Made by a program: the position numbers and the translations under genes
The notes under the pieces: model-generated
The model's input: the letters and a program-made list of their open reading frames with translations, nothing else
Told to the model about the DNA's origin: nothing
Databases searched by the model: none
NCBI GenBank assembly: GCA_039714555.1
Contig: JBDLJB010000041.1
Span: 1 to 21,203, forward strand
Reading direction: 5' to 3'
Length of the DNA: 21,203 nt
Origin: Namhaeicola sp039714555
Lineage (GTDB): Bacteria > Bacteroidota > Bacteroidia > Flavobacteriales > Flavobacteriaceae
Shown: positions 15,077 through 21,203 of the stretch, piece after piece
Layout of the letters: each line of letters begins with the position of its first letter
Numbering within the stretch: the stretch's first letter is position 1

Positions 15077-15498
15077 TAAACAGTTTTCTTTGGTAAAATA
15101 ATGTTGGTGAGTTTACACACTGAAATTAAAGCGCCATTTTCATCTGTAATCTTAATTTCCCACAAATGTGTTGTTTTCCCTTTATGAATATATTTAGCTG
15201 TAGCAGTTACAATTCCATCCTTTTTACTCTTTAAATGATTGGCTGAAATTTCTATACCTCTTACTTCAAATTTATTATCATTAAGAAATATATGTGATGC
15301 AGCACTACCAACACTTTCTGCCAAGGCAACAGTAGCACCACCGTGTAATAAACCCAAAGGTTGATATACCCTTTCATTTACTGGCATGGTTGCAACTAAA
15401 AAATCATTACCAATATCAATATATTGAATATCTAAGGTTTCCATCAATGTGTTTTTTGAAGCCAAATTTAATTTTGATAATATTATATTTTTATCCAT
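15076..15498 (-). CDS. menI: 1,4-dihydroxy-2-naphthoyl-CoA hydrolase (MenI, hotdog thioesterase)
   Basis: 140 residues, single hotdog domain, very like E. coli YdiI/MenI. The active-site helix QPLGLLHGGATVALAES (46-62) provides Gln46, His52 and Glu61, matching YdiI Gln48, His54 and Glu63. Other shared stretches are RGIEISANHLKS and THLWEIKITDENG. It releases DHNA from its CoA ester, just after the MenB step. Cytoplasmic. First gene of the menI-hydrolase-menF operon. PaaI-type thioesterases are the close alternative, but the operon context favours MenI. Confidence 0.85.
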   Translation of the reverse strand: MDKNIILSKLNLASKNTLMETLDIQYIDIGNDFLVATMPVNERVYQPLGLLHGGATVALAESVGSAASHIFLNDNKFEVRGIEISANHLKSKKDGIVTATAKYIHKGKTTHLWEIKITDENGALISVCKLTNIILPKKTV

Positions 15499-15580
15499 TG
15501 CAACTATTATTAATGACGTAAAAATAGAAAAAGAAACGATTTATACTTAAATTTTAACTGATTATTTAGTTTATATGTGT

Positions 15581-15588
15581 TAATTTTG
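15581..15588 (+). promoter_or_regulatory. -7 element for the pRiA4b ORF-3-like gene
   Basis: TAATTTTG matches TAnnTTTG, 23 bp before the ATG at 15612. A CTG rather than TTG stands 20 bp upstream (15558-15560), so the -33 element is imperfect. Confidence 0.45.
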
Positions 15589-15611
15589 TAACGTTCTTTT
15601 AATAAGTGAAA

Positions 15612-16097
15612 ATGGTTTATAAAATTAGAATAATTTTAGATGTTGAAGAAAATGTAATTAGAGATATTGCAATTCTAAAAAAAGATACTTTAGAAGATCT
15701 GCACAATGCCATAACCAATGCATTTGGCTTTAGCGGAAGTGAAATGGCTTCTTTTTATCTATCAGATGAAGATTGGAATCAGGGAGAAGAATTTCCTCTT
15801 TTTGACATGAGTGAAACTCCGGGAGAAGTATCCCAAATGCATGAAATTCCAATCAAAGAAGTTTTATCAAAAAATAATGATAAGTTGATCTATGTCTATG
15901 ATTTCATTTTTATGTGGACATTCTTTGTTGAACTCGTTGAAGCAAATGAAGAAGAAAACACCAACGATTTGCCACATTTAATTTTTTCTTTAGGTAATAT
16001 ACCCAATGATGTTCCTGAAAAAAAATTTGAAAGTGAAGGGTTTGATCTAGATGAAGATGACGATGATGATTTTGATATGGATGAATTTATGGAATAA
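15612..16097 (+). CDS. Plasmid pRiA4b ORF-3-like protein (PF07929) with acidic tail
   Basis: 161 residues from the ATG at 15612; a GTG two codons upstream (15606) is possible but less likely. The MVYKIRIILD start, DTLEDLHNAITNAFGF, SGSEMASFYLSDEDW, and LIYVYDFIFMWTFFVELVE match the pRiA4b ORF-3 family, also labelled 'IS1096 passenger TnpR' in databases. No recombinase features are present, so that name is misleading. Function unknown. The last ~18 residues are almost all Asp/Glu/Phe (DLDEDDDDDFDMDEF), a highly acidic tail that could bind basic proteins or metals. Divergent from menI; convergent with the next gene. Confidence 0.85.
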   Translation: MVYKIRIILDVEENVIRDIAILKKDTLEDLHNAITNAFGFSGSEMASFYLSDEDWNQGEEFPLFDMSETPGEVSQMHEIPIKEVLSKNNDKLIYVYDFIFMWTFFVELVEANEEENTNDLPHLIFSLGNIPNDVPEKKFESEGFDLDEDDDDDFDMDEFME

Positions 16098-16120
16098 AAC
16101 AAAGTATCAATTGTTTTATT
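16093..16120. terminator. Weak AT-rich hairpin between convergent genes
   Basis: A perfect 10-bp inverted repeat AATAAAACAA / TTGTTTTATT with an 8-nt loop overlaps the stop codon of the pRiA4b-like gene and precedes the convergent stop at 16137. Only one G:C pair, so any terminator activity would be weak. Confidence 0.35.
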
Positions 16121-16136
16121 AACCTTTAACTTAGAT

Positions 16137-17201
16137 TTATTTTATTATATATACATTCACACTTTCATAATTACGTACAACAAAATCAAAAACAACTTGT
16201 AATATTTCTCCCATTGAGTTACAAGCTTTAAAATTCTTATCGTGTGTATATTCATTAAGTTCTTTTTTTAATCTTTCAACGTTTTCGGGTGTTGAAATGG
16301 TGTCATTTTTCATACATTGCATTAAAAGCTCAACTCTTTTTGCATAACCTTTTAATCTTTTAGCTAAAGCTGAACGTTCTTCTTTTTTGTATTGTTCAAT
16401 AGATTCTTCCTGCAAACTGTTTTGCACCATTTTTATAAATGGAAAATTATCTTTAAAAAATTGTGGTCTATAAACCTTTAAGTTACCTTCATAGCTTTGT
16501 TGATCAAAATCCATTGCTCTTATACGGTATTGCACCTGATCAAAATCGTAAGTTGGTACAACAACATAATTATAAGCCCGCATATCTCCAAGCAATAGTA
16601 AAGTACATCGTTCGTTAAATTTTACAAATTCTTTTGACAATCGTTGTTGTTCAACTTTTGGTAATTCTGCTAAATTTTCATCAATAAACATATCACCCGG
16701 TATACCCAGAACATGCTCTTCAATCAAAGTATCTTTATGTACCAAAAAATTCATGTTATTTGGTGACAGTATATCTTCTAATTCTAAGCCATAAACTCTT
16801 GATGCATCTGCTTTTTTAATATATAGATAGGTATAATTATCATTTAGAATATTTCTGATCTTTACACGAAATGGTTTTGAATTTCCAAAAGTGCAAAAGT
16901 CAATCTCATCTACAGATAAATTACTAAAAGTATCTTCACTTCCATCTGCATGTAAAATGGTGTACATGCGTTTTAAACTCAAATCAATTTCTTTTTGTTC
17001 AAACTCAGGATAATAAACCCTGATCCATAAAGTATCATTATCATACTTATCATAAACAGATACCGATCCTGAAAAACGTAAAAGGTCATCATAAAAAATA
17101 GGAATCTTTATGGTACGGTTATACTCTGTCAAATAATTATACAATTCTTCATTTATGGGAAAAGAAGGTTTTTTATTTGAAATTAATTTTTCATCCATCA
17201 C
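16137..17201 (-). CDS. Uncharacterised protein with kinase-like motifs
   Basis: 354 residues, no signal peptide or membrane segment. I cannot assign a family. Its middle shows an ordered set resembling a protein-kinase-like or HipA/PI3K-type core: YLYIKKADASR (125-135, possible ATP-binding Lys129/130), LIEEHVLGIPG (159-169, possible helix-C Glu), GDMRAYNYVVV (205-215, catalytic-loop-like Asp206 and Asn211) and RAMDFDQQS (228-236, DFG-like Asp231/Asp233). The spacing between the last two, about 20 residues, fits. The N-terminal third is beta-rich and the C-terminal ~90 residues are helical and charged. The kinase idea is inference from motif order only. The gene stands alone, divergent from the ABC operon. 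Confidence 0.75.
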   Translation of the reverse strand: MMDEKLISNKKPSFPINEELYNYLTEYNRTIKIPIFYDDLLRFSGSVSVYDKYDNDTLWIRVYYPEFEQKEIDLSLKRMYTILHADGSEDTFSNLSVDEIDFCTFGNSKPFRVKIRNILNDNYTYLYIKKADASRVYGLELEDILSPNNMNFLVHKDTLIEEHVLGIPGDMFIDENLAELPKVEQQRLSKEFVKFNERCTLLLLGDMRAYNYVVVPTYDFDQVQYRIRAMDFDQQSYEGNLKVYRPQFFKDNFPFIKMVQNSLQEESIEQYKKEERSALAKRLKGYAKRVELLMQCMKNDTISTPENVERLKKELNEYTHDKNFKACNSMGEILQVVFDFVVRNYESVNVYIIK

Positions 17202-17261
17202 AAAGATTCATTAAAAACATTAAGAAAACGAATATAACAAACATTAGTTCGTCTTCCTAAA

Positions 17262-17269
17262 TATTTTTG
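17262..17269 (+). promoter_or_regulatory. Possible -7 element for the ABC transporter operon
   Basis: TATTTTTG matches TAnnTTTG, 64 bp before the TTG start at 17334. No TTG -33 element at the expected distance. Confidence 0.35.
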
Positions 17270-17333
17270 TTAAATCAAAAAAGTAACATTTTTTGAATTG
17301 TTTCGTCTTATAAATAATTCAATTTAAAAAAAT

Positions 17334-18233
17334 TTGGAAACAATCTTAAGTTTAAAGAATCTCGATAAAAAATTTGGAAGAATCCACGCTGTAAACAACC
17401 TGTCATTTGATATTCAAAAAGGCAATGTTTACGGTATTTTAGGCCCGAATGGGAGTGGAAAATCAACAACTTTAGGAATAATTCTAAATGTTGTAAATAA
17501 ATCTTCAGGAACTTTTAACTGGTTTAACGGAACAACTTCTACACATGAAGCTTTAAAAAAGGTTGGTGCCATTATTGAGCGACCCAATTTTTATCCGTAC
17601 ATGACTGCTATTGAAAATTTAAAACTGGTCTGTAAGATCAAAGAGATCTCTTATAACAAAATTGATGAAAAACTTAAGGCTGTAAATCTTTACGAAAGGC
17701 GTAATAGTAAATTCCGAACTTTCTCCCTAGGAATGAAACAGCGTTTGGCTATTGCATCTGCCCTTCTTAATAATCCTGAAATTTTAATTTTAGATGAACC
17801 AACCAACGGATTGGACCCCCAGGGAATTCATGAGGTTAGAAGTATCATCAAACAAATTGCTGCTAATGGAACTACTATTTTATTAGCTTCTCATTTGCTA
17901 GATGAAGTTGAAAAGGTTTGTACGCATGTTGTGGTGATCAGAAAAGGCAAAAAATTGTATTCAGGAAGAGTAGATGAAATGACATCTTCTTATGGCATAA
18001 TTGAATTGAACTCTGATAATCAAAAAGATGATTTGATTAATGCGCTAAATAATTTTAATGGTATTTCCTCTGTAAAACAGGAAAATGATTTGATCTATGC
18101 TAAATTGGGCAAAGATATTTCTGCATCAGAGATCAACCAATATATGACCAAAAATAATATTACACTATCGCATTTAGTGAAAAGAAAACCAACATTAGAG
18201 CAACAATTTTTAACCTTGACCAACGAAAAATAA
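17334..18233 (+). CDS. ABC transporter ATP-binding protein
   Basis: 299 residues of the DrrA/CcmA/NatA-like ATPase group that powers ABC-2 exporters. Seen: Walker A GPNGSGKS (37-44), signature SLGMKQR (131-137), Walker B ILILDEP (150-156) with the following TNGLDPQG D-loop, and switch His187 (ASHLLDE). The ~90-residue C-terminal extension after ~210 is typical of this group. The only start that includes the full N-terminal strand (ILSLKNLDKKFG) is a TTG; the first in-frame ATG is at residue 90, past Walker A. The permease follows after 11 bp. Transported substrate unknown. Confidence 0.95.
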   Translation: METILSLKNLDKKFGRIHAVNNLSFDIQKGNVYGILGPNGSGKSTTLGIILNVVNKSSGTFNWFNGTTSTHEALKKVGAIIERPNFYPYMTAIENLKLVCKIKEISYNKIDEKLKAVNLYERRNSKFRTFSLGMKQRLAIASALLNNPEILILDEPTNGLDPQGIHEVRSIIKQIAANGTTILLASHLLDEVEKVCTHVVVIRKGKKLYSGRVDEMTSSYGIIELNSDNQKDDLINALNNFNGISSVKQENDLIYAKLGKDISASEINQYMTKNNITLSHLVKRKPTLEQQFLTLTNEK

Positions 18234-18244
18234 GTTGAAAAGAT

Positions 18245-19081
18245 ATGTTTAGATTACTCAATATAGAACTACACAAAATAAAGCATAATAGAGCAAGTAA
18301 AGTTTTGATCATAACTTATTTTATTTTACTTACTTCAATTGCTTTAATTGCTGCCATAAAATTTGATATTGGTCCGATAAAATTTCATCTGGCTGAACAA
18401 GGTATTTTTAATTTCCCTTATATATGGCATTTTAACACATTTATCGCTGCACTTTTTAAACTTTTTTTATTGTTAGTAATTGTATCCATGGTCGCTAATG
18501 AATACAGTAACAAGACTTTAAAGCAAAATTTGATCGACGGGCTAAGTAAAAAAGAATTTATTTTAAGTAAATTTTATACCGTTGTTCTATTTGCATTTGT
18601 ATCTACAATTTTTGTTTTTATCACCTCAATGGTCTTAGGTTTGATCTATTCTGATTATAATGAATTCTCTATTATTTTTTCAGATCTAGAATATTTGTTA
18701 GCCTTTTTTGTAAAACTGGTTGGTTTTTTCTCTTTTGGTTTATTTTTAGGTATGCTTATCAAAAGATCAGCCTTTGCAGTAGGCGCCATGCTTATATGGT
18801 TCTTTGGCGAAACTATTAGTTATAATATTTTTAAATGGAATTTTTTTAAAGATACGGATATCGCTGATAACATTTATCAATTTGCTCCTTTAAAAGCAAT
18901 GGGAAATCTTATTGACGAACCCTTTTCTCGTTTGAATGCTGTTAAAACACTTGCCAACCAAGTTGGCGAGGATATCAGTTATGATTATGCAATACACTGG
19001 TATGAAATTGCCATTGTTTTAGGATGGACTTTTATTTTTATTTATGCTTCCTATTATTTATTAAAGATAAGAGATCTATAA
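18245..19081 (+). CDS. ABC-2 type transporter permease
   Basis: 278 residues with about six transmembrane helices: ~20-38, a pair at ~66-84, ~108-132, ~150-170, ~175-190 and ~252-274. The first loop is extracytoplasmic and lacks a large domain. The ANEYSNKTLKQNLIDGLSKK stretch (84-103) is the conserved cytoplasmic coupling region of ABC-2 permeases of the NatB/BcrB kind (typical EY..GT....L..p.sR..), where the ATPase docks. It partners with the ATPase 11 bp upstream; two such dimers would form the exporter. Substrate cannot be predicted. Confidence 0.9.
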   Translation: MFRLLNIELHKIKHNRASKVLIITYFILLTSIALIAAIKFDIGPIKFHLAEQGIFNFPYIWHFNTFIAALFKLFLLLVIVSMVANEYSNKTLKQNLIDGLSKKEFILSKFYTVVLFAFVSTIFVFITSMVLGLIYSDYNEFSIIFSDLEYLLAFFVKLVGFFSFGLFLGMLIKRSAFAVGAMLIWFFGETISYNIFKWNFFKDTDIADNIYQFAPLKAMGNLIDEPFSRLNAVKTLANQVGEDISYDYAIHWYEIAIVLGWTFIFIYASYYLLKIRDL

Positions 19082-19138
19082 AATAATTTGCTACAAATTC
19101 ACGATTAATTAAAAACTCATTAAACAAAATCTTATCTT

Positions 19139-19957
19139 TTAATTCTTATCATAATTATCCCAAAATTCATTACACCTTTCTTTTTCAGCTTCTTTTAAAA
19201 TCGAAAATCCTAACTCAATAGCTTTATATAAATCATCACAAGCTTTTTCTTTTTCACCAGTTTCAAATAATGCTATTCCTCTTAAAAAATATGCGCTTTT
19301 ATTATTTGGATCAATGGCAATAGATTTATTACAATCAACTATAGCTCCAGCAAAATCATTTGGAAATTTTGTTGCAGCTCTATTCATAAACACTCTTGCG
19401 TTTGTTGTATCATTTTGAATATAAGTGTCAAAATCATTTCTTGCCATTTCTGATTTTCCTAATGCCATATAAATTCGCGCCCTATTTAAAAGATTTTCAA
19501 TATCATTCGAAGCATTAATAGTACTATCTAATTCTTTAATTAAATGTTCAAAATTTGGACGGATCCAAAAACCCATTGTTGATTTTACTCTACCATTGCA
19601 ATTATCATCTATTAGATCAAAAGCAATATAATAATCTGTTTTATGTATTTTGTAAACACCCACCTCAGGACAAGTTTTTCCTTGCTTATCATAAAATTTT
19701 ATAGTGTCATTTATTATTGAGAAATCAGACAACACATCAATTAAATTATTATTATCTAAATAACTATCTACTGTACCATTTTCTTTGAATATTAAACTAA
19801 TTGGCCCATTATGACCCATTCTTAACCATTTACCAATTATAAAACTTTCCTTATTACTTATAATAGACTTATTATCATCTATCTTTGAGGGTTTTTGATT
19901 ACAACTGTAAAGAATAGCAATTACAATAATTAATAATAAATATTTAAAAATTTTCAT
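19139..19957 (-). CDS. Lipoprotein with lipocalin-like and TPR domains
   Basis: 272 residues. The lipoprotein signal peptide has a lipobox LYSC with lipidated Cys19, followed by a Ser/Asp/Asn-rich linker. Residues ~38-135 form a beta-rich domain (IIGKWLRMGHNGPISLIF, KENGTVDSYLD, GVYKIHKTDYYIAFDLID) of the kind called lipocalin-like in Bacteroidota, with two cysteines (CPEVG and DNCNG) that could pair. Residues ~140-262 are TPR repeats (YMALGKSEMARNDFDTYI, DPNNKSAYFLRGIALFETGE, EKACDDLYKAIELG). Membrane-anchored, facing the periplasm or cell surface. Function unknown. Convergent with the permease gene; a 57-bp gap shows no hairpin. Confidence 0.85.
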   Translation of the reverse strand: MKIFKYLLLIIVIAILYSCNQKPSKIDDNKSIISNKESFIIGKWLRMGHNGPISLIFKENGTVDSYLDNNNLIDVLSDFSIINDTIKFYDKQGKTCPEVGVYKIHKTDYYIAFDLIDDNCNGRVKSTMGFWIRPNFEHLIKELDSTINASNDIENLLNRARIYMALGKSEMARNDFDTYIQNDTTNARVFMNRAATKFPNDFAGAIVDCNKSIAIDPNNKSAYFLRGIALFETGEKEKACDDLYKAIELGFSILKEAEKERCNEFWDNYDKN

Positions 19958-19991
19958 ATTAATCTAGAATTAAATATTATTAAACAAACAA

Positions 19992-19999
19992 CAAAATTA
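19992..19999 (-). promoter_or_regulatory. Possible -7 element for the lipoprotein gene
   Basis: Minus-strand TAATTTTG matches TAnnTTTG, 34 bp before the lipoprotein ATG. No matching -33 TTG. Confidence 0.4.
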
Positions 20000-20040
20000 T
20001 GATAAAACTTTCATAAAAACCTTATAATAAGAGAAGTATT

Positions 20041-20229
20041 TTATAAAACAAAAAAAGTATTTGCATAATTTATTTTCATCATAAATTGATCCGTTAATTG
20101 TGAGAAAATTGTCTCAATTCTCTTTCTGATTTTCTTAAAAATATAAGGATAGGTCTTAAAACCCTTTTGATTGCTTCTCATTGGAGTTTCAAGTTTTATT
20201 TGAACAGAGAAATAAATCAAGTTAAATGT
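20041..20229 (-). pseudogene. IS982-family transposase C-terminal remnant
   Basis: Reading the minus strand toward the stop at 20041-20043 gives IKLETPMRSNQKGF, then FKKIRKRIETIFSQLTDQF and MMKINYANTFF, matching the C-terminal RKRIETxFSQLxDQFM region of IS982-family transposases. Only about 60 codons remain: two in-frame TAA stops (about 20232-20243) lie just upstream and the frame ends early after NYANTFFVL. No catalytic DDE residues or terminal inverted repeats are visible. It is a dead fragment of an old insertion within the 422-bp gap 19958-20379. The rest of that gap (about 20244-20379) holds nothing I can identify. Confidence 0.8.
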
Positions 20230-20379
20230 TTACTTTCCTTAATTAAAAAGTTTTACCCGAAACCACATGATATCTATGCTGTTTGTCGTTATCAATAACC
20301 GTTTTGTTATTTATACTAAGAATAGATCTGTCGTTCAATCCAAATAATTGATTTAGTTTTTTGAAGTATCTCTGTTCAA

Positions 20380-21203
20380 TTATTTCTTCTCTATATATGG
20401 TAATTCTACCTTGTACAATATCTTATTATCAACTCTTCTCAACCAGGTTGTGAATCCTTGTTTTCCTTCTTCCAAAAGAATTACACGCGCTCCTCTTAAA
20501 GGCAAATCTCTGTATGTATTACCTCCAGACATATATCCGTAACACAAGGCAATATTATATAGCTGAGCAATATAGTTATTGTTATGGTCGTGACCAACAA
20601 ATGTTCCGAGTACATTACCTTGTTGTAGCATTTCAGCAAACATTCCTGTGTTAATATCCGGTGAACATTCATCCTCCATACGAACTCCTTTTCTAAATTC
20701 TCCATTATCAAAGGCTTGCTTATATTCGGGCAACGGAATATGAAAGAACATCAAAGCTTGTGCATTTTTATTTGCTTTCAAAAACGATTGATTAGTATTT
20801 GCAAACCAATCTATTTGAGACCGACCTATCCAATCGTAACCTTCAACTCCTTTGTCTTTTGCAAGTGAATATGAACCCGAATCGAGAAAGTACAGCAATT
20901 TTTCAGATGTTCCATCCCTGTTATAAACTGGCAAAACGTAGTTACCAATTCCTTTAACTTTATCTCCTCCTTCATCAGCTATCAAACAGTTTTTCCGAGC
21001 AGTAAGATAATTTAGCAATTCTTCTCTCGAAGTCTGAGCCTCATCATCATGGTTTCCAAACACTACAGCATAGGGAACTTTATACTTTATAAATAAATTG
21101 GTTAATGTTTCCCAGCTCTCTATTGTAGGCCAATTCTCTTCATTGCCGGTAACTATATCACCCGTTAATACAATTAAATCGGGTTTTTCGGCTTCCAGAA
21201 TAA
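20380..21203 (-). CDS. Calcineurin-like metallophosphoesterase (Dcr2-like), cut by the window edge
   Basis: At least 274 residues; the frame stays open to the right edge, so the N-terminus lies outside. A GTG at 21061-21063 is only the Val of VVFGNHDDE, not the start. Metal-binding motifs of the calcineurin-like fold appear in order: PDLIVLTGDIV (the GD motif), AVVFGNHDDE (GNHD), MFFHIPLPEY (the middle His) and GTFVGHDHNNNY (GHDH). The N-terminal D-x-H motif must be beyond the edge. GNHDDE and the HIPLPEY segment resemble Dcr2/purple-acid-phosphatase-type phosphoesterases. Likely a phosphomonoesterase or diesterase; substrate and cell location unknown because any signal peptide is missing. 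The IS982 remnant lies just past its 3' end. Confidence 0.9.
   Translation of the reverse strand, partial: ILEAEKPDLIVLTGDIVTGNEENWPTIESWETLTNLFIKYKVPYAVVFGNHDDEAQTSREELLNYLTARKNCLIADEGGDKVKGIGNYVLPVYNRDGTSEKLLYFLDSGSYSLAKDKGVEGYDWIGRSQIDWFANTNQSFLKANKNAQALMFFHIPLPEYKQAFDNGEFRKGVRMEDECSPDINTGMFAEMLQQGNVLGTFVGHDHNNNYIAQLYNIALCYGYMSGGNTYRDLPLRGARVILLEEGKQGFTTWLRRVDNKILYKVELPYIEKK

Noticed and set aside
15612..16097. Reading the pRiA4b ORF-3-like gene as part of a transposon because of its database name
   Set aside because: No transposase, resolvase motifs, inverted repeats or target duplications lie nearby. The family name comes from one early member.
20243..20422. Stop-free minus-strand frame with coding-like text (QRYFKKLNQLFGLNDRS, NKTVIDNDKQHRYHVV) just past the phosphoesterase stop
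   Set aside because: No usable start codon, only about 60 codons, overlaps the end of the phosphoesterase in another frame, and matches no family I know. It may be a fragment of a lost gene but cannot be supported.
21061..21063. GTG as the start of the metallophosphoesterase
   Set aside because: It encodes Val inside the VVFGNHD motif, and the open frame with the upstream GD motif continues to the window edge.

Overview
The window is AT-rich chromosomal DNA from a member of the Bacteroidota, most likely a marine Flavobacteriaceae-type bacterium. The evidence is several TAnnTTTG-type -7 promoter elements and an almost complete lack of Shine-Dalgarno sites. It also has menaquinone (men) genes of flavobacterial type, a DUF2853 protein, and the Bacteroidota-style conserved coiled-coil/LuxR C-terminus. 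No tRNA, rRNA or CRISPR array was seen.

Layout. Positions 73-2540 (minus strand) hold a DUF47/PhoU-like protein followed by a PiT phosphate transporter. The transporter carries an extra transmembrane helix, a coiled coil and a LuxR-type DNA-binding domain at its C-terminus, so it looks like a transporter fused to a transcription factor. The region upstream of this operon carries repeated GTAGTGT motifs. Positions 2807-4346 (minus) hold menB, of the bicarbonate-independent type, and a fumarylacetoacetase-fold hydrolase. Positions 4500-6968 (plus) encode two exported proteins: an esterase-fold protein that has lost its serine nucleophile, and a bleomycin-hydrolase-like C1 peptidase. A strong bidirectional terminator follows. 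Positions 7047-9198 (minus) hold DUF2853 and menD.

Positions 9589-13117 (plus) form a four-gene signalling operon. It contains an uncharacterised small protein, a periplasmic-TPR/transmembrane/class III adenylate cyclase, a Pycsar-effector-family membrane protein (PycTM-like) and an HD-domain phosphohydrolase. This resembles a Pycsar anti-phage system, but the cyclase has the Lys/Asp pair expected of an ATP cyclase rather than a pyrimidine cyclase. It is the best candidate here for an undescribed cyclic-nucleotide system. It lies between two men gene groups and runs tail-to-tail into menF.

Positions 13125-15498 (minus) are a tight operon of menI (DHNA-CoA thioesterase), a membrane-anchored alpha/beta hydrolase and menF. 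With menD and menB, the window therefore covers chorismate to isochorismate, SEPHCHC synthesis, DHNA-CoA formation and its hydrolysis. menH, menC, menE and menA are not seen. Positions 15612-19081 hold a pRiA4b ORF-3-like acidic protein, an unknown protein with kinase-like motifs, and a two-gene ABC exporter whose ATPase starts at TTG. Positions 19139-21203 (minus) hold a TPR lipoprotein, a decayed IS982-family transposase fragment and a calcineurin-like phosphoesterase that runs off the right edge.
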